From Marchantia polymorpha subsp. ruderalis (taxonomy: Eukaryota > Streptophyta > Marchantiopsida > Marchantiales > Marchantiaceae), in contig AP031356.1 in NCBI GenBank assembly GCA_037833965.1, positions 3,742,501 through 3,806,500 of the forward strand: a stretch of DNA of 64,000 nt, in the 5' to 3' direction. The notes under the pieces are model-generated. The model was not told the DNA's origin and made no database searches. It saw only the letters and a program-made list of their open reading frames with translations. Positions 48,601 to 60,411 of this stretch are shown piece by piece; position 1 is the first letter of the stretch, and each line of letters starts with the position of its first letter. The translations under genes were made by a program, and so were the position numbers.

Positions 48601-51600
48601 CTCCCCGTGAATCTCTTTCTTCTTCTTCCTTGCAGCTCGTTTGGACTCGATTTCTGCAGCCAATTCTTCGGGAGTCTGTTCTGGTTTATTTGCCTTCTTC
48701 TTTTTGTTCTTCTTGTGCTTCTTCTTTTTGGTCCCATGTTCCTGGGAAACATTCGGCAATTCTGGTGTGTCGATTGTAGCTGCTCCATCTACAGGGGACA
48801 CTGGTGCTGGCGACTCATCAGCAGTATGGACTGTTTGCTGGCTAGGTGAGACATCGGCTGCACTGGCTATGTTCCCCTTCTCCTTCTTTTTCTTCTTTTT
48901 CTTTTTCTTCTTTTTCGTCTCTTTCACTTCGATGGCTGCGGATGAAAGTCGTGGGGCGAGTGGTGGAGGAGGTGGAGGAGGAGGTGGAGGAAAATATTGA
49001 GGTTGAACTGGGAATCCGAAGTAATCTAGCAATGGCCCTTGTTGCATATCACCCCAAGGATTTCCTGATGCATTTTGTGGAAAATATGGATCCTGCTGCA
49101 TTCCACCCTGTTGCATAGGGTCTGCCAATGGTGGTTGTTGAAGGTTTTCGAGCTGTTGCATACCCGACCAATCGGTCTCCTCTTCTTGTCCTTCTTTCTT
49201 CTTCTTCCTTTCATCTCTCTTACCTTCTATCTCCGCTTCATCATCTTTCTCCGTCTTCTGTTTCGCCTTCTTCCCCTTCTTACCTTTTTCATCTTTCTTT
49301 TTCTTTTTCTTTCCAAAGAAGCCCCAAAAGCTCTTGGTCTGCTCTTCATCCGTTTGCGCTCCGCTATCATCCCCATGAATCTCACTTGCTTCGTTCTTGG
49401 TTTCGGACTCGTCACCGTCCTTGGCCTTCTTCTTTTTTTTCTTCTTCTTGTCTGCCTTTGAATCAGAATCTGCACCATGCTCGCCCTTTTTCTTCTTCTT
49501 CTTGTCTGCCTTTGAATCAGAATCTGCACCATGCTCGCCCTTTTTTTTCTTCTTCTTGTCTGCCTTTGAATCAGAATCTGCACCATGCTTGCCCTTTTTT
49601 TTCTTCTTCGTCGACTCCGAGTCCTTATCTGCACCATCCTTGTACTTCTTCTTTTTCTTCTTTCTCTCGTTCTTCATATCAGAATCTGAGTCATCATCTC
49701 CTCGGCCTTTGTCCTTCTTATTCTTCTTTCCCCTTCTGCTCTTCCACCCAGAGTCCGAGGTGTGTTTTCCAGAATCACTGTCAGAGTCATCATTCATTCC
49801 GCTCTCCTTGTTTGTATTCCTTTCTTCGGTATTGTCATCGGAGTCCGTTTTTGTGGTAGGTTGTTCCTTTCTTCTAATTTTGTTCCAAAATGACGAAAAA
49901 CCTGACGAGAAACCTTGTTTGAACTTAGAAAATTTTCCCCCGTCCGAGCTTTCCTTTTTCCCAGAGTAGTCCTCGTTGTTTTCGTTTTCATCATTTTCGT
50001 CATTCTCATTTTCCTCCTCAGTATCATCGTCCTCCCGATCTCCCTTTCCTCCAGCCTTCTTCTTTTTCTTCTTATTCTTCTTCTTATTTTTCTTCTTCTT
50101 TCTTTTCTTCTTCGAAAAGTCCCCCCACGTGCTGCTCTTTCTTTTTTTGTGTTTCGATTTCTTCTTGCCTTTTTTCTCGACTGACTCATCTCCGTCGTCT
50201 TTCTTCTTACGGCCCCCTTTCTTTGGTTTGAACATATCCATGAAGCCAAACATCTTCTTGGGTTTCTTCTTGGAGTCACCTCGATCCCTCTTGAAGGCTC
50301 TCACAAAAAAACCTCCCTTTTTCTTCTTTCCCGTCTTGGATTCCCCTTTCTCCTTCCCTCTTTTCTCCTTTTTCTTCTTTTTGAATATACTCAGGAAGCC
50401 TTTGGCTTTGGCTGAGAACTTGAACCCCGTCTTTTTCTTCTTCTTCTTCTTCTTCTTCTTTTTCCTGGAAGATTTGCCCTTGCGTTTCCTTTTTTTGGAG
50501 AAAAATTTGCCGAGCAAGCCACCCGATCCCTTAGAGGACTTGGAAGACTTGGATGATTTCGATGAACCACCATCGCCGTCATCGTCCTCAGAAATCTCAG
50601 AATACGTGAACGAACCAGCCGTACGCTTTCTCTTCTTGTTATTGGAAAAAAAGTCGCCAAACACACTGCCCGAACGGGCTTCTTTAGAAGATTTTGAAGA
50701 TTTTGAGGATCCACCATCACCGTCATCATCAGAGTCTGAGCCAGAGCCCGAGCCTGAGCCCTCGTCAGGTTCTGACGCACTCGAAGACTTTGAGCCATCT
50801 TCGTTGCTGCCCTGGCTCTGGGCTTCAGCGTGTCCCCCGTCCTCCTCAGTCCCTTTAGCTGCATCTTTCCCCGAAATCTTCGCGAAGGCAGCCTTCATCA
50901 TGGCCAACGCCTTTTGCCCAGTTGGTCCCAGTTGGTCAGCTTGCCACACCAGGTAGATTCCAATCACAACTGCATTTCAACGTAGATTGTAAGAAAGCTT
51001 CCAGGCTTTTGGCGGCAGACACAAAAACTGCATGGAAAAGCGGCATGGTCGACCTCTACAAAACTCAAAAGTGTACAGCAAAATTGAAAGTTACTGGAGG
51101 CAGCATCTGTGTACTTAAAACCGTTGTGAGGAGTGCCCCAAATACGATCATGACTGGCTTCCAGCAGTAGTTTCGGATGTAGCAGGCAAAACCTTTTATC
51201 ACGCTTTTAGTGCAGTTCCTGCACCAGACACCAGCCCCTAAGAACCCACAGAGAGACTCTCTGAAGTCTTGTGATGTAAACGAGCCTGCGAAAACACGTG
51301 ATGGCAACAAACATGCTGGACCTTGCCGGAAGATAAAGCAGACTTGGCTTACGGCAGGTCCTCTACTGAACCACCTTCATGCATAGCGTTGGATACATTT
51401 GTGTGTCAAGCCTTATTATTTGTTCCGTCCTTTTTCAACGCGACTTCTTGGGCTTCCAGTACTACTGCATTGGATTGCAGCCACTGCACCAAGTAGGTAC
51501 CACCTTCACAGTTCCAGTTCACATGTACAACTAATTCTAACTATGTTTGCACTGTGCAGCTCAGGGTAGGGCTGCAGTGGATCAGCACACCCTTTTATAC

Positions 51601-54600
51601 CGCTTGTTTTGAGAACACTAAGGCGGTCTCCCTAACTAGATCCAACGCATAGAGGTTCCAATCCGAACAGCTGGGTTAAGAGGGTGAGAAGGCAAAGATA
51701 TATGAAGAAGAAGAGTAACCCCAACGTGGTGTACAATATATGACTAGTCAATGAGAACGCATGGTATGAAGCCGAGAGAATCTATGTCCCTTGTGAGCAT
51801 GACAACTACTGGTGTAGATTTTGGTCTGTTTATTATATATCCACTCCACCTGGGCTGTATGATAATCACGCTGTGACAGGCATGATTTTTAAATACCATT
51901 TGATCTTGTGAGCTTAACAATATTCCCAAGTTAATACAATTTTACACTGAAATCAAGTTACATGCACCACCTACACTTGAGCTGTGCCTGGTCTACATGA
52001 AACAACAGGACCCTACTTTTAACAAAATCGACACACTTACGTGGCTCATATGCACAATGACAAATTTTCGTTTCCAAAGTTTACGATCACTCTTTCATGC
52101 TACGAGAGGCAAATGCAAAAGACCATTATACATCTATACAGGGCCTGTAGAGATATATGGCATGAGCTTGAGATGGTACCCGCAAGTCCAGTTAACATAA
52201 CTTGTTGTTGAGTTGCCAGTCCCAAAAAGCCAGCAGAGACCAAAACAGAATCCTCCAGTGTTGTTTGGCGGTACAGGTGCTGCATCAGACGAATTCGGGG
52301 CTGCAGCCTGGTCTGCAGCATAATCATCCAACATAACAAAATGTGGCCGGAAATCTGCAGCTGCCAACTGATTAAAACGTGGGCGGGATCAGACTATTTA
52401 CAGTCTTTAACCTCGAGACTTATTCATAAATCTCAATATATAAGAACGTTCAAAAGAGAAACTCAATTACCGGATTCTATTTCTCACAGTATTCGAGCTC
52501 CATCAACCAGCAGCTTCAAGAGTAAAACAAAAGAAACTTCGGAGAATTTCACAAACCTTGTATCTATGGCCGTGCCGGCTGGCCACTAAATTGAACTTCA
52601 CTTCAATACCATCTTGTTTCACACCCATAGTATCAAATAGTGACACTGTGTGCAAAAAGTACGTAGTATTATTTTCTGCTAATGGAACCAACGAGCCAAT
52701 CCACCTTTATCAACTGATAACGTACACGCAAAGGAAAACAATTTTCGATGTACCTTCACACCAGTAAGAACTGACAATTTCATCCGTTCGGAGTAAATCC
52801 AATGAGACCAGCGATGAAACTGCTGGGACGGGAAGCGAGACGTTCTTAGCCTGAATGGTCCAATTACAAATGCATTATCAAGACAATTACGAATATGAGA
52901 CTTGGATCTTAAAAAATTTTGAAAGCTAAAAAGTACAGTTTGAAATAAGAAACACAATCAGATCACGACAAGTGTTAAGGGCAATGAAGCCCATGCAAAA
53001 GAATTGCGGACGGGATTTACTGGCAGGATGAGATCTATCCCATCTGAACAAGAGTCCACCTGCAAGTGAGAAAACCAAGACTAAGATCAGGTAGCGGAAG
53101 GGAAGGGAACCCAATTCCAATTTTTCTAGAAAGATTGAGCTAGGTTCAACGCCTTGACCGGGAGTGATATCTAAAACATAAGACGATTGTTGGACAGGGA
53201 TAACCAAAACACAAATTTTTTTGTCGAGAAATTAAAAAGTGTGCTGTCGTCAAAATTTTAAAATGAGTTACAAGCCCCAAAGATGAACTGATGGCTTTAC
53301 ACTAGTCACATGCAACCTATCTATGAAGTGGAAACAAGCAGGTGCTTAGTCACATCTTCAACGAGACGTTGCATATCACATAAGGAATCTTAAATCATTG
53401 AAAATTGCTTGTGAGGAATCACGTTTCTACATCAATATCGTGGATACAGCAAAGATGCCAGCACACAATTTGGCTACCAATCTACCAACAGTAGTAACCA
53501 CACGATACCTGTACAATAAAGCCGGCAGTCTGCCAGCCAAGGTTTGTGAGCTTCACAATCAAGGTAACGCCCTTTCGCCTTGAATCTATTCGAGCAAATG
53601 CTTCGAGAATCCTGCCTGTCGTCCTGCTCGGAATCCTCCAACACTTATGGCACAATTCAGTCAGGGACAAAGAGATAATAAAACAACCCATACAGATATT
53701 TTTTCTTAGTCATGTCAAGATTGAACAAGTGATGGAAACCGTTTTGAGGGCTCTCGAGTATGGAAGCCATCAAGGCAGAATAGATTCAGAACACCTATCT
53801 TGCCGGTCTCTTTGCCGCATTTAAACCATCAACCTCTAAGAAGACCGAATGAGATACCATTGATAAAATCACAAAGGTGACGGACTTCATGATCATGGAG
53901 GTGCTTCAGAAGGAATCCTCCGAGAACTGGGCAAATTTACGGACCTATTGAAGAAAGAGATGTCGTCAGCTTTCAACTCCAGAGTAAGAATAGAAGTCAT
54001 CGTCCCGTTAAGTAGCATTCCTAACCGTAGATGCTTGGTATCTGGGTCCTGAGAATGTACATTTTGGCCTGTTGAATGTTAAGTTCGGATGGCTGAAGAA
54101 TAATATCTCGTTTTGAGGAAATCTCTTCGTTCTATTTCTTGTTTACATTCTCTTGAGAAATTGAAACTTGATGTTTTTTGGTGTGATCTCTCAAAGTTAA
54201 AACGTTTACCTCAAAACACTACCTCCAACCAACGCATCTAAGGACAAAGCTTGTGTGGGAAAAGTCCATTTTGTCAACATACCAGGATATTGCTGAGAAT
54301 ATTTCCATAATGACATATCGAGAACCTGGTTTCGTTGGCGGCGGCTATTCTTCTTGCCTCCTCCTGCATCTCAAGAAAAAAATGTCCATGTTATTTCTAT
54401 CCAGGGGTAAATCAGGATTGATGTTGATCATACAGAGAACTGCTGATTGGTGATGCATTCTTTTAGTAAGACAATTTGTTGATGTTATGGCCTTGGACTG
54501 AAACTATGAAGTATGATGAAAACCTAAAGCCCGTACAAGCAATCATTTTTCTTCAAGAAGGTCAGGAGTCTATGAAAATTACGTCTCACTTTTCAGACAA

Positions 54601-57600
54601 GCACCATACTCTCGTATAATCGCGAGACTGGACCATGGGCTGAAAAGATTTGATTCAGAAGCCTTCTACACAAGAAACTCAATACCGTACCACAAGATAC
54701 ACTTATGAAACTAAGTGTTAAGCTTTTCATGTGATCAAACATAAAGACCTATTTACTTCTCGCATTCGTTTTGCAAATTCTGACCTCTAGTTGTAACGTT
54801 GGATGCTTAGACATCATATTCAAATAAAACTTTGGTAAAGAAACGTGTGAAACAAACAATAAACTAAGCTGCATTTGAATATTGCAGATGCAAAACCATC
54901 CTAGACAAGTGGATGGACAATTTTCACTTATTTTCTCTAAAGTTTCATTTAAACTAAGTTCCAATTTCATCTCCCTTCCGAAACAGAGGATGAGATTCCT
55001 AGTGTTTTTAATAATGCGATTGATTAAAGAATTCTGACCTATAGAATTAATTTTCATTCGGAATTCGGCTGAAAAATTACTAAATTGAATGGTATCTGTT
55101 GAACATAAAATAAAATATAGTATATAGTAGTGGCGTTGTTCATCTCCATGGTTATAAATCAAAAACCACAGTTGAGATAGTTAATGTTTGTACACCTTGG
55201 CAATGTGATTGCAAATTTGGGCTAAGCTACATTCACATTCTTTTAGTACCAAAGCCCATTAAATGAATAGTCTAACTGAAGCGACTGAAGTTCTTGTGCT
55301 ATCACTTGATAGTTTTTCCAAATGCAAGCTCTTTACACCTGTACAAGATTGATAACTTTTGCTACAAGGTTTGAAGGATATTACATTGAAGCAACTATAA
55401 CTAACGCTGCTAAGTAAAAGATGTATAGACTGACTTAGAAATGAGCAAAGAATCTCTGACTATGCTGTAAATGATAAGAGGGCATGAATTTTCGATGTCT
55501 AAAGTAGAATAGGAAGAAAACTTATAACTCTTCTAAGTTTGTAAATGGCATATATGAAGAGAAAAAGAAGATTGCAACCACAGTTAGATAATCTCATAAT
55601 TGCATAACACTGGATAAGATAAGAGAGATAATATATCTTGGATAGCTGACGATCTATGCAGCTTTACTAGAAATGTGAGAATCAATATAGAGATTTATTT
55701 GCATTTCATGATTTACTCATATTAGAAGGTATATGAGAATACATTTCAGAAGTATTTTTTTCCCAAATTATGAAAAAGTAAATTAATGAGGTACTAAAGA
55801 TTATTCTTTTCTAATGAAGTATACAACATGTGGGAGATATGGAACATGGAAACAAGTTTGGAGTGATTCCCCATAACCCCCATCCAAATCGACATCGCCT
55901 CCAAAATGTCACGAAGACCATTGGATCTCCTTGATTAAACAATCTAATGTATGCAGGTGGTCCGGATAACGAAGTAAAGTGGGATGGACATACCTCCGCA
56001 TAAATTTTGAGCTGCTTTCCACAACAAGACTGGAACTTTTGTAAGCATGGATCATCCTGAAAACGGAAAGCTTTATAGGAGACCCCAATTTTGTAGCACT
56101 CAGAACCCTCCAGAGTGTAATTATTCTTTCCTAGGGCCAACCACTGGTTGGGATCTTGAATCATGTCGCTTCTCCCCTTTGAGACAAGACAGCAACAGCA
56201 CACGATTGTGTAATAATTTCTATGTAGATTCGAGAGTTTATATTTGAAAACGTCGAGCACTCTTGACCACAGATCAAAAGAGAATGATGATTTACTTATC
56301 GCTCTTACCGAAATAAAAGCATTTGAAGTGTTCCACGAAGTCAAAATGGGCTAGACTTAATATCATAATATAAGTTGAGCACGATCTATCCTCAAACACT
56401 TAAGAGCTGCCACAATAACATAACTTACCTCATGGTTCGGTATGGAAAGATAAAGGCCATTCAGATTCGGCGGTCGAGAGGCATTCGAATCAGCTTGTAA
56501 CATGGCCTTCATTGTCCTCTCTTCATTTACCTGTTTTGTTTGTGATGTAGTCAACATCAACGTACTCTGAGGAGAAAGCAAACACATGACAATCAAACGC
56601 TTGCTGAGGGGGAGTACCGAACCTAAATATTTAATAGGCTTCACCAATCAGGAAAATATGTAATGCTGCAACTTACAAAATCTTCAATCTTTGCCACATA
56701 GATAGCTTCTGAGTCGGAGTACAGTTGATGTAAGACCACCTTTATCGAGAATTTCAAGCTGGGATCTTGAATTTCATAGGTGGGATACCTGCCATAGCAT
56801 GTATACTATGAGTCAATGGAAGCACAAGACAGGACTTTCCTCTCACTTGAATTATCATCGTTCATTTAATGCTCTCATGACGTACATGATTGATTGCTAC
56901 TCTCATCGAGTTCTAGAATCTAAAACTCAGTCTTAAAGCAGTTTTAATTGGACAAGCTATGGTTACTAGATTCTGTCGAAAGCAAGGACTTCCAGATTAT
57001 TCTATGACACACGACGTTATTAGATGGAGGTGGTGCTCATTAATGAAGTGAATGCATCAGCGTCAGAACGCTGCTGAGAATAGAGTATACAGATTTCTTC
57101 ACAAGGAAGCTGAACGATATTCAAATCAGAAGAAAGGTAACTCAATAATATTGATGAAGAAGCACTGACCATTTATTCGAGAATCTTAGACAGTGTACAC
57201 TGCCATTCCTCCACCACGGAAGTTGACCTGCCACTGTCATAGATATACAAACGATCCTTGGAAGCATAAGTGAAAGTGCACTGAAGGCTTCTCTTTGGCC
57301 TAAAGCGACTAAGAATTATAGCACATACACTATATGTATCATACTTAGAATCATATCATTTGAACACACAGTTAGTGGAAGCATTTGCGTTCCTCTGCCA
57401 TCTTGATTGATAAATACTTCAGTAACACATACTTCTGTTAATCTTTCTTAAGTATCAACGTCTACAATGACAAGCGTGTTACTAGCGAAGTGCGACGATT
57501 GAAGATTTATGTGGAGAGAAGTCCGGGCAACAAGAGCGTAAGTTATTTACTTGATTTCAGAGAGCAATCAACATCAAGTCTTTTGAATTTCGTTCCTCCC

Positions 57601-60411
57601 ATCCAGCTTGGGAGCGTATCCATGAGGGAACAAAGGCAACAGAAACCCTGGACATAGAACGGACGATAACATACACATTTTACGTCTATGATTCTCTTCT
57701 GGCAAGCATAATGCAAACATCATAGTGTCAAGGGCCTCTTTAAACGCAATGGAACTCGATGAAAGAAAGACGTGGCTTAAAGGTTTGTATCCTATCGCAA
57801 ATCATTACCGACTATGAATTATGATTACTATAGGATTTGAAGTATGTCCAAAGTTGTCCAGAAGAGGTTTATAACGGATAAGTTGATCTGAGAAACACAT
57901 GGAGAGGTTTGTTTGCAAGATTATGACCTGACTGTGCTGCAATTTGTTTCCCCCATTGTCAAGCACCCTGCAGTTCCAACTCGCACGTAATTGGTTTCGT
58001 AAGCTGTGTAGATATATACTATTGCCTTAATGTACACTACGTCATGCTTGTATTAGCTAGTGTTATTCAGTTCAAGCACGCTGTAGCTTTTGCACAATAT
58101 CTCGAGGGGTACGCAAACTGGGTATTGTAAGTAAGTGATTGAGGATTTACAGCATAATTATGCACGACAGGTAGGAGCATTAGACGAAATTCGTTTCGCC
58201 TTTTCAGGACAAATTTCATCACGGTCGAGTTTGATTGACCGACCTATATAAGATTTGATTCTTGTGTTTCTTTATGAAAATTCACTTTAAAAGGTAAAGA
58301 AATATACCACCCACAATTTGGCATTGATGCAACATCTGCATCGTTGCAATTAGGAGCAGGTGATGCAACCTCATGAGGATAATCGTTGAAGACCTATATT
58401 AAGCCACGAATTGAAACAGCAATGCAAATCTTTAGGTTAATTCTTAGAGATGTGAGGTGATTCACTACTGCTTTGCAATCAGTCACTGATGCATGATTCG
58501 GCTTAATAACTAAACAATAAAATATTGCAGCTATTCACCTGGACAAGATTCAGAGGATAATGGGCATAAACATCGCTTTTGTAAATAGTTATCCGGTATG
58601 GTTCTGCAAGATCCCTCACTCGACCGTCGAAGTCTTCAACTGAAGTGACAAAGGTCTCAACAGCATCACTCTCTTCGACCTGGAATTCTGACAAGAAAAT
58701 CACATAGCTTTTATACAGCAAAACTTGCTCGTCTTCTGAAGGTCAGTAAGAGAAAGAACAACCGAAAAGAAAAAAAATCGTACTCCATCAGCAAGCGAAC
58801 ACACTGAAAGCCATTTAGTTTCCAAATGTCTAGATGATGACAAAATTGCTCTGGTATCGTCATCTTATTTTCAGGAAACTAAACCGGCCTGTACAAACGA
58901 AACTCAAGACTGGTTAATACTCTTCAAGACAAGGGATATGAAGATGAGATGCACACTCAAAACAAGATAGAAGTGGAAGCATAATCCTCATGAGACGTCG
59001 GACTAGCGTAACGCCTTCTGCTGTGAGTGAATGATTCACTCACAAAATGAGCACATACACTATGATGAACAAAATCAGGTTAGCGTCGACATGACTTCAG
59101 GAGAGTTCATGAGGCACGGCCGTGTTATAAACTGTTACTAATGCCACAAGTAAAAAGGGGCTTCTTCAGACTGCTACGGACATTGCACATGGATACGTTC
59201 AGGCTGCTAAAAAACATTTGATGTAAACTTCCAGTGAGAAGGCCCAAGCCTGCAAACAAGTGACCCTCGTATTCACTTTTCTCAGGGTTAAGTCTCACAA
59301 GCATTTAGGTGGGTCATCCCACAGACCAGACTCCATATTTTACTTAGACTGGAAGCTCCAGCAAATATTGACTTCGAAAAACTGCATACATCAGTCATGG
59401 TACCCCTCTAATTTATTGACATCTCCAAGAATAATCACTCACCTGTGGAGTGCAATTCGAGCTGAGGCTATGAAATTTATTACAGTGAATCAGAAGCAAC
59501 CCTAAAGATGACATCTGCTACTTGAAAAGAAATGACCCAATGAAAACACAACACTGTTTCTCCTGATTGATTCCACAATATGAAGTCCGTTCCATTCCCC
59601 TCAGGAGGAAAATCATGAAGTAATATTGATCAAGTTCATTCCGCATACGTGATGACCAAAGTTCGTTCAGGATCTACTCTACTTCGCCTCGCCGTGAGCA
59701 TTTGCCACTGAGGATGTAGAACACTACGAGCCTGAAACAGAATAGCATGAGCTCATCACGAAGTGTAGCCACGCTCAACTATATCTTGCACTCAAAGATC
59801 TGATCTTAGCTGCAGAGCAATCGAACTTCCTCGGCTAAATTAGCTCATTCTAGGCGCAGGCAGACAGTTAGTCTTTCAGAGAGTAACATTATACAGAAAA
59901 GAAAATACTGGATGTGCACTACCACAAGCGTGCACAGTGGAACAAAAGCCTGTGTTTGCTACATTGTGTGAAACATGAGAACCAGAAATCTCAGTGCAAA
60001 GGGCTTACGTCAAGATTCCTCTAAAGAGAAAGGACCATCACGTTGTGACAGGAACAACACCCAAACAAGAGCTCGTACCGACCAACACATAGATAGGCGG
60101 AATTCTTAAACCTTCGAGGAAGAGTATACCTCGCCATTGACAACAGTAAGACCCAATACCACTTTCAGCTCACAAATCAGATCCTCGGTCTGAATCGCGT
60201 CGCGCTTGCAGGCTTCCAGCTTGCCAGAGGACAGCAAAACGCTGGACCGAGCACGTCCCAGAGGTTCCATCAGCAAAAGTAGCAGCAGCAGGAGCCCGAG
60301 CTTCCTTGTCTGATTGCCGCCCACAATCTTGTCCTGAAGCATGCCTGAAACCTGTCGTGCTTCGTCTGCCTTCGCGCACCTGTTATAAAAGCCATCACTG
60401 CTACTCGCCAT
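45649..60411 (-). CDS. HAP2: HAP2/GCS1 gamete fusogen with a giant repetitive cytoplasmic tail
   Basis: Class II-like membrane fusogen of male gametes. Eighteen exons join in phase: 60411-60130, 58679-58539, 58393-58311, 57967-57928, 57647-57551, 57233-57170, 56788-56677, 56566-56429, 56176-55994, 54363-54283, 54048-53945, 53623-53509, 53059-53021, 52850-52754, 52645-52557, 52367-52202, 51285-51115, 50969-45649 (about 2,440 residues). Family matches in order: Leu-rich signal peptide, SSGKLEACKR, GFCCLCS, NGSVHCLRFSNKW, YTLEGSECYKIGVSYKAF, LTLELKADDISFF, GVTLIVKLTNLGW, a Cys-rich WCRNC...CYIRNYC stem, then the membrane helix VMIVFGALLTTV/LIVIGIYLVW split by a 145-bp intron. The second half of the helix continues into a 5.3-kb exon: acidic-Ser and poly-Lys blocks, repeats, then Pro-rich repeats. 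Arabidopsis HAP2 has about 705 residues in total. The donor of exon 16 (GTTATG) is the weakest junction; a stronger donor at 52180 would break phase. Confidence 0.92.
46146..46345 (-). repeat. 25-residue Pro-rich tandem repeat in the HAP2 tail
   Basis: Three 75-bp units (marker positions 46154, 46229 and 46304) encode repeats of the form QTSQSPGTQRRSQTPKS followed by a run of prolines. Formin- or extensin-like proline runs such as these are possible profilin, SH3 or WW ligands. They lie near the C-terminus of the HAP2 tail. Confidence 0.85.
47490..48760 (-). repeat. About 95-residue repeats in the HAP2 tail
   Basis: At least four units share the order QTPEELAAEIESKRAARKKK, SGMQQLE, a Pro/Glu spacer, a TDAPD-like motif, VQEDG and a basic KKNKKK block. 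The SGM(Q/E)QLE marker lies near 48568, 48283, 47999 and 47608, with extra partial copies near 47890 and 47498. Spacing is about 285 bp for full units and 108 bp for the partial insertions, indicating growth by unequal duplication. Confidence 0.85.
49451..49620 (-). repeat. 18-residue tandem repeat in the HAP2 tail
   Basis: Three 54-bp units starting near 49451, 49505 and 49559 encode HGADSDSKADKKKKKKGE-type peptides, alternating acidic-Ser and poly-Lys blocks. Confidence 0.9.

Noticed and set aside
48362-50956. Plus-strand frames rich in Phe, Leu and Ser opposite the HAP2 tail
   Set aside because: They are the complement of Lys-coding AAG/AAA runs (TTC/TTT) and look membrane-like only for that reason.
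53070-53207. Open frame with a hydrophobic stretch between HAP2 exons 12 and 13
   Set aside because: It does not fit the phase, whereas the exon at 53059-53021 joins both neighbours in phase and matches the conserved Cys-Ser region of HAP2.
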